A DNA stretch of 64,000 nt. Source: Ilex aquifolium. Its lineage: Eukaryota > Streptophyta > Magnoliopsida > Aquifoliales > Aquifoliaceae. The stretch spans positions 5,854,951 to 5,918,950 of the forward strand of contig OX637395.1 of NCBI GenBank assembly GCA_951799425.1, in the 5' to 3' direction. Positions 1 to 11,400 of this stretch are shown in pieces. How positions within the stretch are numbered: position 1 is the first letter of the stretch; every line of letters starts with the position of its first letter. The notes beneath the pieces were generated by a model. It worked only from the letters and a program-made list of their open reading frames with translations, was not told where the DNA came from and ran no database searches. Position numbers and translations under genes: made by a program.

Positions 1-374
1 ACGTGTAGTCTCGGGAGATGGCTGCCGTAGCAGAGGCTTACTTGGTGACTACGTGCACGAGAGCAGAGTCATAGAGGCCAAGCTACGTGTAGTCTCGGGA
101 GATGGCTGCCGTAGCAGAGGTGACGACTTGCGCGAGAGCAGAGTCATAGGGGCCGAGCTACGTATAGTCTCGGGAGATGGCTGCCGTAGCAGAGGCTTAC
201 TTGGTGACTACGTGCACGAGAGCGGAGTCATAGAGGCCGAGCTACGTGTAGTCTCGGGAGATGGCTGCCGTAGCAGAGGCTTACTTGGTGACTACGTGCA
301 CGAGAGCAGAGTCATAGAGGCCAAGCTACGTGTAGTCTCGGGATATGGCTGCCGTGGCAGAGGCTTACAAGGTG
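1..374. repeat. 84-bp tandem repeat array (Tat-1 3' region)
   Basis: Units start at 1, 85, 160, 244 and 328 with the constant start ACGTGTAGTCTCGGGAGATG. Four are 84 bp and one is shortened to 75 bp. The 84-bp period equals 28 codons, or four heptads, and falls in the antisense coiled-coil region. Arrays in the 3' region are a known habit of Tat/Ogre and Retand elements. Confidence 0.9.
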
Positions 375-735
375 TGTCCCGCACTCCTCTTTGACTTTCT
401 TCCTTTATATTTTTGGCTTTGAATGCCTATAGGTGACTGTTGTTTTGCCCTGCCTGTTTACAGATACGCTGACAGGGAGGTAATTGATGGCCAGACAGCG
501 GAGAGGCGGACACATGAGGCTGCTGAAGAGCAGTTAATGGTTTGTGCGGCAGGCGCGAGAGGATGCCGCGTAGCTTGCACGGCAGGCACGAGAGGATGCC
601 GTGAAACTGTTAAGGCTCGAGCGGCAGGCACGAGAGGATGCCGCTGAGAAGTTAAGGCTAGCGCATGAAAGGGCTGCTCAACTTAAGGCTGACCTTTGAG
701 TAGCACTTGAGAGAGCTACTAGGCCAGAGGCTCAG
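53..735 (+). pseudogene. Remnant of the Tat antisense coiled-coil gene (Tat-1)
   Basis: The plus strand here is antisense to Tat-1. Interrupted frames read as charged, Ala/Arg/Glu-rich stretches, and near 725-775 the translation includes an A-Q-S-I-E-M-x-E-M-R-D-D-A motif. That matches A-R-S-I-E-M-E-M-M-R-E-A-A in the antisense remnant of Tat-2 (16348-16563), so this is the C-terminal coiled-coil exon of the same antisense gene. Several stops break it, for example the TGA at about 699. The N-terminal exons lie outside the window. Confidence 0.55.
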
Positions 736-774
736 TCCATAGAGATGGGGGAGATGAGAGATGATGCTGAGGAG

Positions 775-1515
775 CTGGGCGCCTGGTGGGCCCCTACTGC
801 TGGGCGCCTTGTGTTGGGCATCAGCTGCTAGGCGCATGAGGCTAGACGCCTGAGACTAGGCACCTGTTTCTGGGCGCCTGAGATTGGACGCCTGAGGCTA
901 GGCGCCTAAGGCTGGGTGCTTGAGACTGGGCGTCTGTTGCTCGGTGACTGAGATTGGGCGTCTGGTGTTGGGCGCCTGAGGCTGGCTGCCTGCTGTTGGG
1001 TGCCTGGTGAGAGGGGGCGAGACCCCTCGTCTAGGCGACACCATGGGAGCACTCAAGGTGGAGAGGGCGAGACCCTTCATCGGCATCATGGGGGTGCCCA
1101 AGGTGGAGAGGGCGAGACCCCTTGGCTAGGCACCATGGGGGTGCCCAAGGTGGAGAGGGTGAGACCCCTCGTCGGTATCTACTATTGAGGGCGTCTGCTG
1201 CTGGGCGTCTGAGATTGGGCACCTGCTGCTGAGTGCCTAGTGAAAGGGAGTGAGACCCCTCATTGTCATCATGGGGGCGCCCAAGGTGGAGAGGGCGAGG
1301 CCCCTTGTCTAGGCGGCATCATGGGAGGCGCCCAAGGTGGAGAGGGCGAGGCCCCTTGTTTAGGCACCATGGGGGCGCCCAAGGTAGAAAGGGCGAGACC
1401 CCTTGTCTGGCGGCATCATGGGAGCGCTCAAGGTGGAGAAGGGGAGACCCTTCGTCTAGGCACCATGGGGGCGCCCAAGGTAGAGAGGGCGAGACCCCTC
1501 GTCGGCATCAACTGC
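775..1515. repeat. Two minisatellite arrays: GGCGCCTGAG (~20-22 bp) and ~48-bp GAGAGGGCGAGACCCC units
   Basis: From 775 to about 1010 the sequence is degenerate copies of a 20-22 bp unit, GGGCGCCTGAGRCTR. From about 1010 to 1515 it is eight copies of a 45-52 bp unit containing AAGGTGGAGAGGGCGAGACC and CACCATGGGGGCGCCC. A non-repeated gap lies around 1185-1280. These sit between the antisense coiled-coil remnant and the polyadenylation-like region. Short open frames through the array come from the repeat and are not called as genes. Confidence 0.85.
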
Positions 1516-1676
1516 TGAGGGAGCCTGGCGATGGTCGCCTTTTGTCTACTTTGTTGTTAGATCATGTTCAGACTTTTGTAAGCTGTCTGTAAATTTTAGG
1601 AAAGCACAACAATTCTGGACACAATAATCTTCGCAGAAAGTTATTTCATAAAATAATAAATAACAGAATAAATAAT

Positions 1677-2089
1677 CTAAAACGATAAAGGATAGATGAG
1701 AGTCATTGACATTCTCTCTCGTCCTCCTACGCAGGTACATGAGGAGGGGGAACACTTGAGTTCCTTGTACGCTGAGGAGGGACAACTGGGCGAGGGGCAC
1801 CCTGGTGTGGCCTTGGGGCGCTCTGGCGAGGCCTCCATGGCGAGGTGCTGCTTGGTGCCCTGAGTGATTAGGTTGTTGCTCCTCTCTTGTTGGGGTGAGT
1901 GGGGCTCTTCCCACAGGGTGAGGTGACGCCTCCTTGGAGCAGTTACATAGTCTGTAGGAGCTGTTACCTGACGACAGGGGTCGCCGTAGCAGATGGCTCC
2001 GAGGGTGCGAGGGGAGGCAGAGTCTCCTCTTGGTGTGTCGGGTTGTTGTCCCCCGGTTGTTGAATCATTGATCGGATAGTGATTGTCAT
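1677..2089 (-). pseudogene. gag N-terminal remnant of Tat-1
   Basis: The minus-strand ATG at 2089 starts a gag-like N terminus (MTITIRSMIQQP) that parallels the start of Tat-2 gag (MAITTRSMNQQP). It stops after 41 codons at 1964-1966. The following sequence stays similar to the Pro-rich gag leader in other frames until about 1685, where the element jumps to its 3' region. No capsid, zinc knuckle or protease is present, so it cannot work as gag. Confidence 0.6.
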
Positions 2090-2119
2090 GGAATAGCAAG
2101 GTGGTAGAACACTTAGTCG

Positions 2120-2138
2120 TTTCCCACAGACGGCGCCA
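2120..2138 (-). other. Primer binding site of Tat-1
   Basis: The minus strand reads TGGCGCCGTCTGTGGGAAA, three bases after the LTR end. The same 19-mer is at 36072 in Tat-4, its first 18 bases are in Tat-3, and a mutated form is in Tat-2. It would pair with the 3' end of a tRNA; I cannot settle which one. Confidence 0.85.
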
Positions 2139-2141
2139 AAC

Positions 2142-3044
2142 TGATGATGCACAAAAGTGTCTCCGTGCAAGATCAACAGTCAAGTATACGAACGGGTGTA
2201 ATTAATGAGTAGTAAATAGGCAATCAGTGACAGATCAATGACAAAGCAGTAAATAAGAGATCAACACAAGAGATTTATAGTGGTTCGGTCTCGGATGACC
2301 TACGTCCACTCTCTGGAATGGCAGCGGTGGCCGGTGTTCTTTATTGATGAATAAGGGTACTCCGGAGAGTTACAGTGCTTCTAGAAAGAGAGCAGTGTGT
2401 GTGAGGGTAAGTGTATGAGTTTCAAGGTATGCCGAGGCTCTTAGATGTGTGTTGAGGTATTCAAGGTGTGTCTTTCACATGGAGAGGACTTACATTTATA
2501 TAGGTTGAGAGAGGCGGTGAGGCGGTCGCTATAATTTAGCAAGTACAGTTATGGTAGGACTCTACCATTTTGGAAGGTTCTATTTAGGTAGGACTCGATC
2601 TTCTCAATCTTCATCCCGGTATTCTCTCCCTCGTGCTCCTATTCAGTCGGAGGAGGTCCTGAGCTGGACTGGACTCTTCCCTGATCTTGAGATTGGACCC
2701 GGAGTTCATTAGGCTTGCACTGAAGTGAAAGTGGACGAAGCAGGACGGACCGGGAGACCTTGCACTGGGCGGCGCCCAAGGGGAGCAAGGTGGGCGGCGC
2801 CCATTTGGGGCAAAGTGGGCGGCGCCCATTTGGGGCTTAGGTGGGCGGCGCCCATTTGGGCTTAGGTGGGCGGCGCCCAGGTCCTTGGTGTCCTGGCACT
2901 TGCTCCTAGTGCTTTGGTGTGTTGGGCTTCCTTCTAGAAGCTTAGCCTTCTAGATGGGTTGACCCAGCCTTGATTTGGGAGTCTCTTTGGGCTTCCTCGG
3001 TTCACTTGAGCTGGGCTTTGGCCCAGTGGAATTTGGACTCGTCA
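2142..3044 (-). repeat. 5' LTR of Tat-1
   Basis: On the minus strand it begins TGACGAGTCC and ends GCATCATCA directly before the primer binding site. It is about 903 bp long. It contains a TATATAAA box (plus coordinates 2495-2502), an AATAAA upstream of the conserved stem-loop at 2280-2309, and a short tandem array with a GGGCGGCGCCC core at about 2765-2881. The left edge is defined by the primer site. The right edge is inferred from the TG start, because no second LTR copy is visible. Confidence 0.75.
2765..2881. repeat. GGCGCC-core minisatellite inside the Tat-1 LTR
   Basis: Five copies of a 21-28 bp unit with the invariant core TGGGCGGCGCCCA, separated by ATTTGGGGC-type spacers, lie in the U3 part of the LTR. 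The 6-base palindrome GGCGCC recurs in minisatellites elsewhere in these elements. Confidence 0.85.
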
Positions 3045-4140
3045 ATACACATGGATAGATTTATTTATTTATTTATTTTTTTGGGTATACAGGCCAACTT
3101 ATGTATTATGCTACTAATCTCTTTTTCAATTCGGTCAAAGGCAGATCATCTACGTCATAATTAAGGTATTCATGAGGGATAAATCTCTCATGACTTAACC
3201 TCAAGGAGTTACCAATTCAGAACGTCTAAATTTACAACTCATCCCTGTTATCACTTGAGCTACCCCATTGGATTTCAAATACATATACGCTTTCAAATCA
3301 AGATTAGTGTAGATAAACATCGAGTTTAAATTAGCATAATTACTTATATAAGTAATTAAGTAAACTCTTATATACTTAGTATATTACTATTCATCCATTC
3401 TTCAATCATAATTTTTGTATAGTCAAAATTACTCTTCAAGTTTAGTAATTGCCCCCAATCACTGCATTACTTATATCCCACTTAATTTATTTATATATAG
3501 ATAGATTAGGATTACTACTTGAGTTTAGCTAACTGCCCCTAATCACGTACAACCTCCATCCTTTGCAAGACGTTAATTTTCTAAATTGACTGATAGATCT
3601 TTATGGTAGGAGTTCTAATTATTATTAAGTAACATAATTAATATTCTGGAAATGAATTGAGGTTACAACCCCTAAGCATAGTCACCGTGAATTTAGTTCA
3701 AGTTGTGTGTGTGTACATTTTCTTTCTAAAGTTTAGACTAAATATTAAAAACATCTGCTCAACTATTTGAAGGAGGTATCATACCGTAAACTCAAACGTC
3801 CTAAGTTCAAATCTTGATAGTCTCTCTTGGGGTCAGGCCACAAGAGATTTATTGCTCATAAATATCCTAATCCCGACATAAATGGTCTACCTTTGAACGG
3901 ATCAGAGAGGGGATTAGTCAAGATGTGTGTAAGTTGGCCTAAACACCCCTAACCGTTAACCAAAAAAATAAAAACAACCAAACATATAAATCAAATTAAT
4001 CTTTGTAAGCTTGGTAACCCTTAATCATGGTTAGCAATGAATGAAGTTTAAGAAGAATAAGTTGTGAAGTAATTCTTTCAGAGTTCTTCAGGTTTGTTTC
4101 TTGCACCTTTTTGTTTTTTGATCCGTCTACTGTACATCCA
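3045..4140. other. Spacer without genes; contains one SINE-like copy
   Basis: AT-rich, with stops in all frames and a (TTTA)n run at 3059-3078. The only structured item is the SINE-like sequence annotated separately at 3745-3985. Confidence 0.7.
3745..3985 (+). mobile_element. SINE-like element
   Basis: A short unit with a Pol III B-box-like GTTCAAATCTT near 3809, a conserved body (GGGGTCAGGCCACAAG, then AATCCCGACATAAATGG, then a GATTAGTCAAG/GTGTG tail) and an A-rich end (CCAAAAAAATAAAAAC). The body recurs at 52262-52445 with the same order of blocks. It encodes no protein. The tRNA-derived origin is inferred from the B box; the A box is not clear. Confidence 0.5.
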
Positions 4141-4249
4141 TTTGGCTTTTCGTACGATACCGAAAATTAATATGAGCCGTTGATAGGTCAGCACCAAATA
4201 AGAACCATTGATCAAGTTTTAATTTTACTTTTGGAGTTTTCAATGGAGT

Positions 4250-7150
4250 AACCGATGACCTCCTACAAGTCAATTCTAAGTCATATATTACAACTCATAC
4301 ATATAGTACAACTTTAATTCGTCCAGATTTGTACAACAAAAGTGACGAGTTAGTACAATAATGGATGTGTATTTATAACAAATAGAGTAAAGTTACTATC
4401 CGTTAGGATAAAGTTACCACTATTATGGGTAAAATTACAACAATTATGAGTAAAATTATCATATTTAAATATCACATGACGAAGATTGTAAATATATTTA
4501 CGACAGAAATGAGTTAATTTACAATTACTGTGGACAAATTTACAATAACTTTGGTTATTTTACATCAGTTAAGGGTATATTATACTATAGTCGAGGTGAA
4601 TTTACAACAAATGAGATAAGATTACTACATTTTATTGTAAGGGTACTACCACTGTAAGTAAAGTCACCACATTTAAAGGTCACATTACAAGGATTATGGG
4701 ACATTTAAGTACAACTATTGTGGACGAATTTATATTTACAACAACTTTGTTAAAATTATAACAATTAAGGGTACATTTACTATAGTTTATGATTTAGATA
4801 AAACAATAATGGATAAAGTTACAAGGGTATAGGCCAAAGTTACTACTGTATTGGTTAAAGTTACAACATATATGGGTAGTATTACAAACTTAAAAATAAA
4901 TGTACATCATTGTGGTATTCTTACCCCCAAATGGTGATAAATTCACTCTAAATACTACTAAAGTCACCTAAAATTATCGTAATATTACCTTAAAAGTAGT
5001 AATATCATCCCGAACAGTGGTAATATTGCACTAAACATTAGTAACATTATGCAAATAATGGTAAATTCACCATAAATCATGGTAAATTCATTCAAATCAC
5101 TAGTGACGTATGACACCTATGAGATGCACTAGTGACGTATTTACAACAAATATGGTTAAAAGTATCAATCAATACTTTTACCACAACATTTGTTATATTT
5201 AATATCATTAAAGATAGTATTACCACCGTTGTGGTTAGTTGTATCATAATAATGGACAATTTATCACAATTGAAGGTACATTTACCACAAAAAGGTGTCA
5301 AATCATACTTTTTATAACAAATGTGGTTCAATGTATCAATCATATTTTTATCACCATAGTGGTTAAAGTTTGCTCACTACTCTAGTAATTTTTCCCACTA
5401 CTATTATAAAATTTTCATTGTCCACTGTTGTGGTAATTTTGTCTACTACTGTTGTAAATTTTTTACTAATGTTGTAATTTTGTCCATTAATGTTGTAAAT
5501 TTTCTACTAATGTCATAAATTTTTTACTGGTGTTGTAATTTTATCCACTACTGTGATAATTCTATTTATTATTGTCGTATAATGTTGTAATTTTGCCTAC
5601 TATTGTGATAATTTTGCCCATAATTGTTGTAAACTTATGAAGATTGTGGATCAAGTCTGTAGTACGTAGGCCAATTTTATTTTCATTTTGGTTAATATTA
5701 TGATAACTGTTGATAATAATAAAAACTTAAATGTAAATATACGACATCGTTGGGATGTCCTAGTGTCGTATTTACGGCAAATATGATTAAAGGTGTCAAT
5801 CATACTTTTACCACCATAGTAGTTAAAGTTTGCCCACGACTTTAATAATTTTATCCATTACTATTGTAAATTTTTCACTAATTTAATATTTTTGTCAATT
5901 AGTGTCGTAATTTTGTTTACTACTGTTATAAATTTTTCATTACTATTGTAATTTTTTTTTTTACTGTAGTAAATTTTCTACTAATGTCGTAAATTTTCTA
6001 TTGATGTTGTAATTTTTTCTTACTATTGTGGTAATTTTTTCCTACTACTGTGGTAATTTTGCCCAGAACTATTGTAAACTTAGGAAGATTGTGAATAAAG
6101 TTACTAGTACGTAGAGCAACTTTACTTTCATTTTAGTTAATATTATGATAACTGTGAATAATAATACAAACTTAAAGGTAAATATACGATATCGGTGGAA
6201 TGTCTTAGTGTCATATTTACAACAAATGTGGTTAAATGTATCAATCATACTTTTATCACCATAGTGGTTAAAATTTTCCCACAACTTTAGTAATTTTGTC
6301 CACTACTGTTGTAAATTTTTTACTGATGTAATAATTTTATCCACTACTGTGGTAATTTTGTCCAATACTGTTGTAAATTTTTTCACTACTATTGTAATTT
6401 TGTCTATTGCTATTGTAAATTTTGTACCACTATTGTAAATTTTTTACTGATGTTATAATTTTGTCAACTAATATGGTAATTTTGTTAACTAGTATCTTAA
6501 ATTTTCTACAGATGTTGTAATTTTGGCCACTACTATGATAATTTTGTCCACTACTATGATAATTTTGTCCACAACTGCTATCAATTTAGAAGAATTATGT
6601 ATAAGTTAATAGTATATAGACCAATTTTACTTTTATTTTGATTAATATTATGATAACAATGGATAATAATACAAATTTTAAGGTAAATGTATAACATCGT
6701 TGGAATGTACTAGTATCGTATTTACAACAAATATGGTTAAATGTGTCAATCATACTTTTACCACCATTGCGGTTAAAGTTTTCCCATTACTTTTGTAATT
6801 TAGCCTACCACTATTATAAATTCTTCAATGATGTTATAATTTTACCCACTATTAATTATAATAATTTTTTTCACTACTATTATAATTTTGTCCATTACTG
6901 TTGTAAATTTTCTACTAATATTGTAAATTTATCATTACTGTTGTAAATTTTTTCACTAATATTGAAATTTTGTCCACTATTATAGTAAATTTACTCACTA
7001 TTATTATAAATTTTTCACTGATGTTATAATTTTGTTAATTACTGTAATAATTTTTATCATTACTGTTATAAATTTTTTACTGTCATTGTAATTTTTTCAC
7101 TAATATTATAATTTTATCACTATTATTCTAAAATTTTCACTATCGTTTTA
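4250..7150. repeat. AT-rich satellite-like region with inverted left and right parts
   Basis: Built of degenerate ~20-22 bp units. To the left of about 5330 they read mainly TTACAACAATTATGGGTAAAA. To the right they read mainly the complement, ATTTTGTCCACTACTGTTGTAAA. On the right a longer unit repeats: the block ACAAATATGGTTAAA.GT.TCAATCAT is found at about 5318, 5771, 6217 and 6717 (spacings 453, 446 and 500 bp), and a GAAGATTGTG..AAGT..GTAC block at about 5640, 6087 and 6590. No coding signal is seen. Confidence 0.7.
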
Positions 7151-7407
7151 ACTTACCAATAATTAGTATGTACAATTGTAAAAAGTAATCATTGACTCCT
7201 TGCAGCCTCACTTTAACTTTTAAAAAGTAATCAGTGTCTTACTTTCACTTTTACACGTGTCAATTTTTGTGCGTCCTTATGTTGCCATAAGCTTTTCGCA
7301 CCAATACCGAAAACTTCTTGGCTTTATCATAGTGTAGTCCTTTTTGTTGGGCCATGAACTTGATTCTCGTACAATGAAATTGATAACTCTTATTACAATA
7401 TCTTTCG

Positions 7408-8215
7408 ATTCATGCATGTGAATAGTCGACTTCCTATTAGAGTAATGATGTGTATATCGAAAGACTAACTAAATTTAGAGGAAATTACGCTCAGATATTT
7501 TGAAATTTGTCACTTAATCACTCAAATTTTTTGATAATTAAAATATTACACAAAGATCTCTGAAATTTGTATATCCATAACATTTAGATTCATGCATGTG
7601 AATAGTCAACTTCCTATTAGAGTAATGCTGTGTATATCGAAAGACTAACTAAATTTAGAGGAAATTACGCTCAGACATTTTGAAATTTGTCACTTAATCA
7701 CTCAGATTTCTTGATAATTAAAATATTACACAAAGATCTCTGAAATTTGTATATGCATAACACTTAGACTCCTACTGTCAAATGTCCGTTACTATATTCA
7801 TTAATAAATTACACTTAGACTCCTTAAAATTTGTAAATGTATAATATTTAAGTTCCTCAAGTTTAAAATATTATATTTAGATAAAAAATATTTTAATCAA
7901 AGATAAAATATTAAATATTTTAAATTTTACAACCAAAAATCATATTTTATTATGTCATTTATTGAAATAAAATTTAAAATAAAAATATATTTTTTCTTAA
8001 AAAATCATAATTAGTATATAATTATACTATGTAGAGGGAGTGTGGATGAAATTTTTTCTAAAATATATTATGGGCAATTTAGTAAAATTGTATTCTAATT
8101 AACACATCTAATCTGATAGAGGATGTCAGTGAAGATTCAAAAAATAAAGTGAGTGTCCTGGACAATATGGTAAATTAAAAGAGGTGTGACTAAAATTTTT
8201 CTTATTTATCTATTT
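7408..8215. repeat. 180-bp tandem duplication and decayed MULE-like copy
   Basis: The sequence starting CATGCATGTGAATAGTC at about 7408 repeats at about 7588 with few changes, a 180-bp direct duplication. The repeated text GAAATTACGCTCAGA..TTTGTCACTTAATCACTCA is a diverged form of the terminal repeat of the hairpin element at 9003-10017. An old copy of that element therefore lies here, without a clear right end. The stretch from about 7150 to 7408 shows nothing else I recognise. Confidence 0.6.
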
Positions 8216-9002
8216 ATTTTTTATCATTTTTATGGGTGATTTATCATTTTTGTGGATGTTTTTATCACTCTTGTGATAAATATTTTTACCACTTTTATTT
8301 GGTACAAAAAAAATAACACTTTTTGTGTGTAATTTGTCACTTTTTGTGGGTATTTTTATTACTGTTATGGTAACTATTATTACCATTTTTTTTTGGTATC
8401 ACAACAATAATAAAACATATTAACAAGAGTAATAAAAATACATACAAAAATAATAAATATTGATGCAATACCAAAATATATATATTTTTTATACTGTAGA
8501 AAAGTCCTTTGCTTTGTTATAAAGGACACAAGCATTAAATTTCCGAGAAAGTTGGTACCGTCCATCTGCCCTTCCAAAAATAAATATTAAGTTGGGGGGT
8601 TGGATCATGTTATAAAAGAAAAGTGATAAAAATAATTATCATAAATATAATAAAAATATCTTCAATAATGAAAAACATATTCACAAAAATAATAAATTAT
8701 CTATAAGAATGATAAATATTTTAATTATAAAATAATCTATAAAAATTATGGTATGGTATTTTTAAAATTTATTATTTTTTGAGTGTTTTTATAATTTTTT
8801 GTTAATATTTTTATAATAATTTTTTTTTATCATTTTTTCAGATGATTTATCATTTTTGTGGATATTTTTATCACTTTTATTTGGTACAAAAAAAATTAAC
8901 ACTTTTTATGGGCAATATATCACTTTTTTGTGGGTGTTTTATTACTGTTGTGGTAATTATTGTTATTACTTTTTTTTGGTACCACAAAAATAATAAAAAA
9001 TA

Positions 9003-10017
9003 GGGAGAATTACACTCACACCCCATGAGGTTTGTCACTTAATCACTCAGACCCCTAACATTTGAAGTATTACACTCAGACCCCCTGAAGTTTGTACGCG
9101 CGTAACACTTAGACCCTTGCTATAAATATATCCATTAATAAATTACATTCAGACCCCCTGAAGTTTGTAAACATATATTACTTAGACCCCTTAAGTTTAA
9201 AATGTTATACTTAGACCAAAAATACTTCAATCAAAGATAGAATATCAAATATTTTAAATTTTACAATTAAAATTCATGTTCTATTGTATCATTTAATGAA
9301 ATAAAAAAAAATTTCAAATTTTTCTTAAAAAATCGTAATTAATATACAATTATATTGTCTATTGTAATTTAATTTGGTCGTTTAAACAACCAAATTAAAA
9401 TACCAAACTGTCTCAATTGAAGCTAAAAGAAATAATGTTCATTATAATTTGACCCCTTGTTTAATTTTTTAGTTTTATTCTAATAGATATTATAATTGTA
9501 TACTAACTATGCTTTTTTAAAAAAAATTAGATTTTTATTTTTGATTTTATTTAAATAAATGACATAATATAATATGAATTTTGGTTGTAAAATTCATGTT
9601 CTATTAATAATGACTTAGACCCCTTATTTAATTTTTTTAGTTTTATTCCAATAGATAGTATAATGTATACTAATTACAACTTTTTAAGAAAAATTTGAAT
9701 TTTTATTTTTGATTTTATTTCAATAAATCATACAATAGAACATAAATTTTGGTTGTAAAATTTAAAATATTTGATATTCTAACTTGGATTGAAGTATTTT
9801 TGGTCTAAGTATAACATTTTAAATTTAAGAAGTCTAAATATTATATGCGTACAAACTTCAAGGGGGTCTAGGTGTAATTTATTAACGGATATATTTACAA
9901 CATGGGTCTAAGTGTTATGCGCGTACAAACCTTAGGGGGTCTGTGTGTAATATTTCAAACCTCAAGGGGTCTGAGTGATTAAGTGACAAATCTCAGGGGG
10001 TCTGGGTGTAATTCTCC
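9003..10017. mobile_element. Mutator-like hairpin (foldback) MITE, ~1015 bp
   Basis: The left end reads GGGAGAATTACACTCACACCCC and the reverse complement of the right end reads GGAGAATTACACCCAGACCCC. The inverted similarity continues inward for several hundred bases (blocks CACTTAATCACTCAGACCCC, TACGCGCGTAACACTTAGAC, ATTAATAAATTACA). Target duplication ATAAAAAATA flanks it at 8993-9002 and 10018-10027. The 9-10 bp duplication and long inverted repeats fit the Mutator superfamily. No transposase is encoded. Confidence 0.8.
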
Positions 10018-10065
10018 ATAAAAAATATTTACAAGAGTAATAAAAATACACAGAAAAATAATAAA

Positions 10066-10615
10066 GGTTTAATTGTACGGGAGATCTCCAAAGTATGGAG
10101 TTTGTTTCATTTTGATCCATAATATTTTAATTGCATCATTTTGGTTCCTGAAATATTGAATATGTTTCTATATGGTCCCTCAAGCAGACATCGTCCAAAT
10201 TGTTAACGAATTTTTATCATAAACTTGTCACATGATACTTAAATATGGACAAAAAAATAATTTGGATAACTTTTGACCAAATTTATACTCAAATTTTAGT
10301 TAAATATCAACACAAATTACATAGTTTTGATCATGAACTATCCCAATTTTGGTCAAAAGTTACCCATATTACACATTTTTTTTGTCATGAGCTACCCAAA
10401 TTTTGCTTAAGAACTATCAAAATTATTTTTTGTCCATATTTAGGTATTATGTGACAAGTTTATGATAAAAAATATTAATAATCTGAACATTGTGTCCTTG
10501 AGAAACCATATATAAATATATTTAATGCTTCAAGTACCAAAATAATACAATTGAAATATTGAGAAACAAAATAAAACAAATCTCATAATTTATAGGTATC
10601 CGATACAGTTAACCC
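10066..10615. mobile_element. Mutator-like hairpin MITE, ~550 bp
   Basis: The ends are GGTTTAATTGTACGG and, as reverse complement, GGGTTAACTGTATCGG. The arms pair over roughly 200 bp, for example TTATCATAAACTTGTCACATGATAC near 10215 against its inverted partner near 10450. Target duplication AATAATAAA is at 10057-10065 and 10616-10624. The uninterrupted paralogue at about 8450 (AATAATAAATATTG) shows the empty site. A short open frame at 10245-10454 spans the hairpin and is not a gene. Confidence 0.85.
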
Positions 10616-11177
10616 AATAATAAATATTGATACAATACCAAAATACATATTTTGTTCATAGCGTAGAGAAGTCCTTTGCTTTGTTATAAAGGACACAAGC
10701 ATTAAATTTCCCAGAAAGTTGGTACCGTCCTTCTAAATAAATATTAATTGGGGTACTGGACCATGGTACCCAAAAAAAAAATTCGATACCATGTATTCAT
10801 TTATTATATTTGTGATTATTTTAATCATATTTGTGAATTTTTTTATCATTATTATGATACCCTTAAAAATTATAAAAATAGTTATCACAACAGTGGTAAA
10901 AATATCAATAAATATAATAAAAATATTCATAAATGTAATAAATTTTTAGCACCAAAGAAAAGTGATAAAAATAATTATCACAAATGTGGTAAAAATACCC
11001 ATAATAATGGTAAAAATACCTACAAAAATAATAAATTTTTTAATTATAAAATAACTTACAAAAATTATAAGAATAATTATTAAAATGGTAAAAATTAGAT
11101 GTATGGTACTAAAATTATTACTTCGGGATCGTAGTCAAGTCCTTAATTGGGGACCAACTCCATGGGGTAAAAGTCAG

Positions 11178-11400
11178 TACCATACCATCAAACATTTCTA
11201 ACCATTGATTTGACATCTTTTATTAATAACTATTGGTCCACACTTTTTTGGCACCTTAACTTGTTACTTGTTGAATCGACCACTTGTACCATACCATCAA
11301 ACTTTTCTAACTATTGATTTGACATCTTTTATTCATAACCATTGGTCCACACTTTTTTTGCACCCTTAACTTGTTACTTGTTGAGTCGATCACTTGTCAT
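11178..11400. repeat. 109-bp direct tandem duplication
   Basis: TACCATACCATCAAAC starts at 11178 and again at 11287. Both units continue with ATTGATTTGACATCTTTTATT and TTGGTCCACACTTTTTT. No gene is seen in or around it. Confidence 0.85.

Larger units (their letters stand above)
1..3044 (-). mobile_element. Tat-1: truncated Tat-lineage Ty3/gypsy retrotransposon (5' part, deletion derivative)
   Basis: Read on the minus strand this is a 5' LTR (3044 to 2142), a primer binding site, a short gag start and then directly a 3'-type region, with no protease, RT or integrase. The junction is near 1680: the gag-like text stops and is followed by sequence matching the post-protease region of Tat-2 around 16080-16200. 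Tandem repeats and an antisense coiled-coil remnant (plus strand here) fill 1-1515. The 3' LTR must lie left of the window, so no target duplication can be checked; the bases just outside the LTR are ATACA (3045-3049). It is a large-deletion non-autonomous copy. The family assignment comes from the shared primer binding site and shared 3' region with Tat-2 and Tat-4. Confidence 0.8.
8220..11100. repeat. Two copies of an AT-rich repeat, the second interrupted by two hairpin MITEs
   Basis: Copy 1 runs from about 8240 to 8700. Copy 2 runs from about 8830 to 9002, then 10028-10065, then 10625-10990. Shared landmarks are GGTACAAAAAAAAT..AACACTTTTT, GAAGTCCTTTGCTTTG with its flank TATAAAGGACACAAGC, and AGAAAGTTGGTACCGTCC (8550 and 10711). 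The gaps in copy 2 are exactly the two insertions annotated separately, so copy 1 shows the empty-site state. Small open frames here are low-complexity and not genes. Confidence 0.75.

Noticed and set aside
25-1592. Several open frames of 60-110 codons in the Tat-1 3' region
   Set aside because: They run through tandem repeats; frames stay open only because the repeat unit is a multiple of three or lacks stops.
4250-7150. CRISPR-like array of regularly spaced repeats
   Set aside because: The repeats are degenerate, have no unique spacers, and the sequence is plant nuclear DNA.
10748-11083. 111-codon Asn/Lys/Tyr-rich frame
   Set aside because: Composition follows the ATAATAAAAAT repeat; no start context, domain or homologue recognised.
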